Shown: positions 6,904-8,755 of the stretch, piece by piece
Position numbering within the stretch: the first letter of the stretch is position 1
Layout: every line of letters starts with the position of its first letter
DNA from: an uncultured bacterium
GTDB lineage: Bacteria; Pseudomonadota; Alphaproteobacteria; CAISDR01
Direction: 5' to 3'
Assembly: GCA_903884125.1 (NCBI GenBank)
Contig: CAISDR010000358.1
Span: 1-8,755 of the forward strand
Length of the DNA stretch: 8,755 bases
The notes under the pieces: generated by a model
Told to the model about the DNA's origin: nothing
Seen by the model: the letters and a program-made list of their open reading frames with translations, nothing else
The model's database searches: none
Position numbers and translations under genes: made by a program

Positions 6904-6932
6904 ATTATGGCGCAAATTTGGCGGGGGTGAAA
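6904..6932 (-). promoter_or_regulatory. Possible promoter for the lipoprotein gene
   Basis: CATAAT (6909-6904) matches the -10 consensus at five of six positions. It lies in the 80-base gap after putA and would give a leader of about 40 bases. The -35 region (TTTCAC, 6932-6927) is poor. No hairpin terminator is seen after the putA stop, so read-through from putA is an alternative. Confidence 0.2.
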
Positions 6933-6938
6933 TGGGCA

Positions 6939-8755
6939 TCAATTGCCACCATCAGGGGGCGGCTCGTCCAGCAGCAGCAAGGTCGCATTGCCACCCTGGG
7001 CAGCCGTATTAATGGTCACGGTGCGTTCGGTGGCAAAGCGCGGCAGGTAATGGGGTCCGCCTGCCTTTGGGCCGGTCCCGGACAGACCTTGGCCGCCAAA
7101 GGGCTGGGTGCCAACAACCGCCCCGGTGATGGAACGATTGATATAGATGTTGCCAACCGGCATGTACGTTTCGACCTGGTTCGCGCGAAGCTCAAGGCGT
7201 GAATGCAGTCCAAAGGTCAATCCATATCCCATGGCAGCAACACATGCGACCATGTCGTCAAATGCTTTTGTGTCATATCGGATCAGATGCAGGACCGGCC
7301 CGAATATTTCTGTTGTCAGGCGGTCCAGCCGGTCAATTTCAATCAATGTCGGGGCAATAAAGGTTCCCCGGTCACAATTTTCGCCAAGGCTAGCCTGATG
7401 CAGGAGTTTGCAGCCAGCGGGAAGCTGGTCAATATGTGATCGGATGCGGATCAAGGCCGCCTGATCAATGATTGGTCCCACATCGGTTGCAAAATCACGC
7501 GGGTCGCCGATCATCAGGACGTCCATCGCCCCTTTGATCAATTCAATCAATGCCGGTGCAATATCATCCTGCACACAGATGATCCGTGCCGCCGAACAGC
7601 GTTGACCTGCTGACAGAAAGGCAGAAGCCATCACATCATCTGTTACCTGTTCCAGCAGGGCCGTTGAATCCACGATGATGGCATTTTGCCCGCCGGTTTC
7701 TGCAATCAGGGGCAGGATCGGGCCGACGCGGTCGGCCAGTTGGCGGTTGATTTTCTGGGCTGTTGCAGTTGATCCGGTAAACACAACGCCATTGATGCGT
7801 GGATCGCGCACAAGGCTCTCACCAACACTGATGCCAGACCCCGGCAGCAGATGCAGAACATCGGCGGGTACGCCTGCGCCATGGAACAGGGCAATTGCAG
7901 CGCTGGCGATCAGGGGTGTTTGCTCGGCGGGCTTTGCCACAACTGTGTTTCCTGCAGCAAGGGCCGCTGCGATCTGGCCGGTGAAGATAGCCAGCGGAAA
8001 ATTCCATGGGCTGATGGTAGCAAAAACCCCGCGTCCTGCCAGACGCCAGGAATTGGCCTCGCCAACCGGGCCGGGCAGAATAACCGGTGCTTCGAAATGC
8101 CTACGCGCCTCGTGGGCATAGTACCGACAAAAATCAACCGCCTCGCGGATTTCTGACAGCGCATCAGCCCAGGTTTTTCCCGCCTCCAAAACCAGCAGGC
8201 GAAAAAGCGTATCTGTCTGTGCTTCTATCAGTTCGGCCGTACGTTCCAGTAACTGCGCCCGCACCCCGCTCCCTGCCGCATCGAAGGCTGGAAATGCAGA
8301 TCGGGCACGATCCAGTGACCGGTCGATTTGTTCTGCCGTGGCAAGGTCATGATAGCCGACAACCAGCTGATGATCTGCGGGTGAAAGTATCGGAATTGAA
8401 CCGGAACCAAAGGGCTTTGTGTCTTCAAGGACTTCAGCCAGATGTGCGATAAAATCGGCATCTGACAGATCATGGCCCTTTGAATTTAACCGGTCCGGGG
8501 CATAAAGATCAGCCGGACGGGCAATGCCGGGATGGCGTTTTATCTGCGCGGATTTAAGTATTTCAACCGGGTCCGCCACAATCGATTCAATGGCAACATC
8601 ATCACGCAGAAAGCCCGCGACAAAGGATGAATTCGCGCCATTTTCAAGCAGGCGCCGCACCAAATAGGGCAAAAGATCTTCATGCCCGCCTACAGGTGCA
8701 TAAATACGTACCGGGATCGACTGACCATAATGGCTGGCAGCGTATTCATAAAGCA
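6939..8755 (-). CDS. putA: Bifunctional proline dehydrogenase / L-glutamate-gamma-semialdehyde dehydrogenase, short form, 5' truncated by the window edge
   Basis: The frame is open to the right edge, so the start is outside; the 604 residues present are counted here from the codon at 8753. Residues 14-45 are the end of the proline dehydrogenase barrel (PVRIYAPVGGHEDLL, then RRLLENGANSSF). R33, R34 and E37 correspond to the R555/R556/E559 proline-binding set of E. coli PutA. The aldehyde dehydrogenase domain fills about 115-580, with N251 (SPWNFP) for the oxyanion, E352 (AETGGQN) as general base and C386 (SAGQRCS) as the thiol nucleophile. The enzyme oxidises proline to glutamate through P5C with channelling between sites, using FAD and NAD+, usually at the inner membrane. 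The tail VTINTAAQGGNATLLLLDE follows the catalytic domain at once, unlike E. coli PutA, where about 200 residues intervene. This is the short form of the Bradyrhizobium type, so an N-terminal DNA-binding domain is not expected, though that end is not visible. Confidence 0.97.
   Translation of the reverse strand, partial: LYEYAASHYGQSIPVRIYAPVGGHEDLLPYLVRRLLENGANSSFVAGFLRDDVAIESIVADPVEILKSAQIKRHPGIARPADLYAPDRLNSKGHDLSDADFIAHLAEVLEDTKPFGSGSIPILSPADHQLVVGYHDLATAEQIDRSLDRARSAFPAFDAAGSGVRAQLLERTAELIEAQTDTLFRLLVLEAGKTWADALSEIREAVDFCRYYAHEARRHFEAPVILPGPVGEANSWRLAGRGVFATISPWNFPLAIFTGQIAAALAAGNTVVAKPAEQTPLIASAAIALFHGAGVPADVLHLLPGSGISVGESLVRDPRINGVVFTGSTATAQKINRQLADRVGPILPLIAETGGQNAIIVDSTALLEQVTDDVMASAFLSAGQRCSAARIICVQDDIAPALIELIKGAMDVLMIGDPRDFATDVGPIIDQAALIRIRSHIDQLPAGCKLLHQASLGENCDRGTFIAPTLIEIDRLDRLTTEIFGPVLHLIRYDTKAFDDMVACVAAMGYGLTFGLHSRLELRANQVETYMPVGNIYINRSITGAVVGTQPFGGQGLSGTGPKAGGPHYLPRFATERTVTINTAAQGGNATLLLLDEPPPDGGN

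Noticed and set aside
6334..6930. 198-residue open frame on the plus strand opposite the lipoprotein gene
   Set aside because: It is antisense to a gene with a clear signal peptide and lipobox, and its product has no recognisable domain and shadow-like low-complexity stretches.
7675..8121. 148-residue open frame on the plus strand inside putA
   Set aside because: It is the reverse-strand shadow of the conserved aldehyde dehydrogenase domain, rich in Arg, Pro and Ala as expected from antisense frames.
8672..8672. TTG at 8672 as the start of a separate aldehyde dehydrogenase gene
   Set aside because: The frame continues upstream with the PutA sequence PVRIYAPVGGHEDLL to the window edge, so this is internal to putA.

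Overview
The window looks like chromosomal DNA of an alphaproteobacterium of moderate GC content. The lineage is an inference from the protein families: a short-form PutA that ends soon after its P5CDH domain, a small Cys-rich lipoprotein, and a polysaccharide-type MurJ paralogue. A marine Rhodospirillales genus such as Thalassospira would fit, but I cannot prove it. No RNA genes, insertion sequences, phage genes, CRISPR arrays or attachment sites are visible.

Left half (1-4958, plus strand): the end of a cell-surface polysaccharide locus. It holds the 3' part of a SAM-dependent methyltransferase. Two bases later comes an 847-residue fusion of a GT4-type glycosyltransferase fold to a MurJ/MviN-type flippase. 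After a 106-base gap comes a 546-residue multi-spanning membrane protein that resembles GT-C glycosyltransferases. Together they suggest modification, assembly and export of a lipid-linked glycan at the inner membrane.

Right half (4986-8755, minus strand): ordinary metabolic and envelope genes that converge on the glycan locus. Read in their own direction they are putA (5' end outside the window), a small lipoprotein with a glycine/tryptophan-rich insert, and an acyl-CoA dehydrogenase. The 27-base convergent gap at 4959-4985 marks the boundary and shows no convincing terminator.

The most interesting object is the glycosyltransferase-flippase fusion. Its glycosyltransferase half has lost both glutamates of the E-x7-E donor-binding motif. 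Its flippase half lacks one of the arginines that MurJ needs for lipid II and has lysine at another. This points to a non-catalytic sugar-binding module attached to a flippase for something other than lipid II. No wholly new system is evident beyond that. All intergenic gaps are under about 115 bases.
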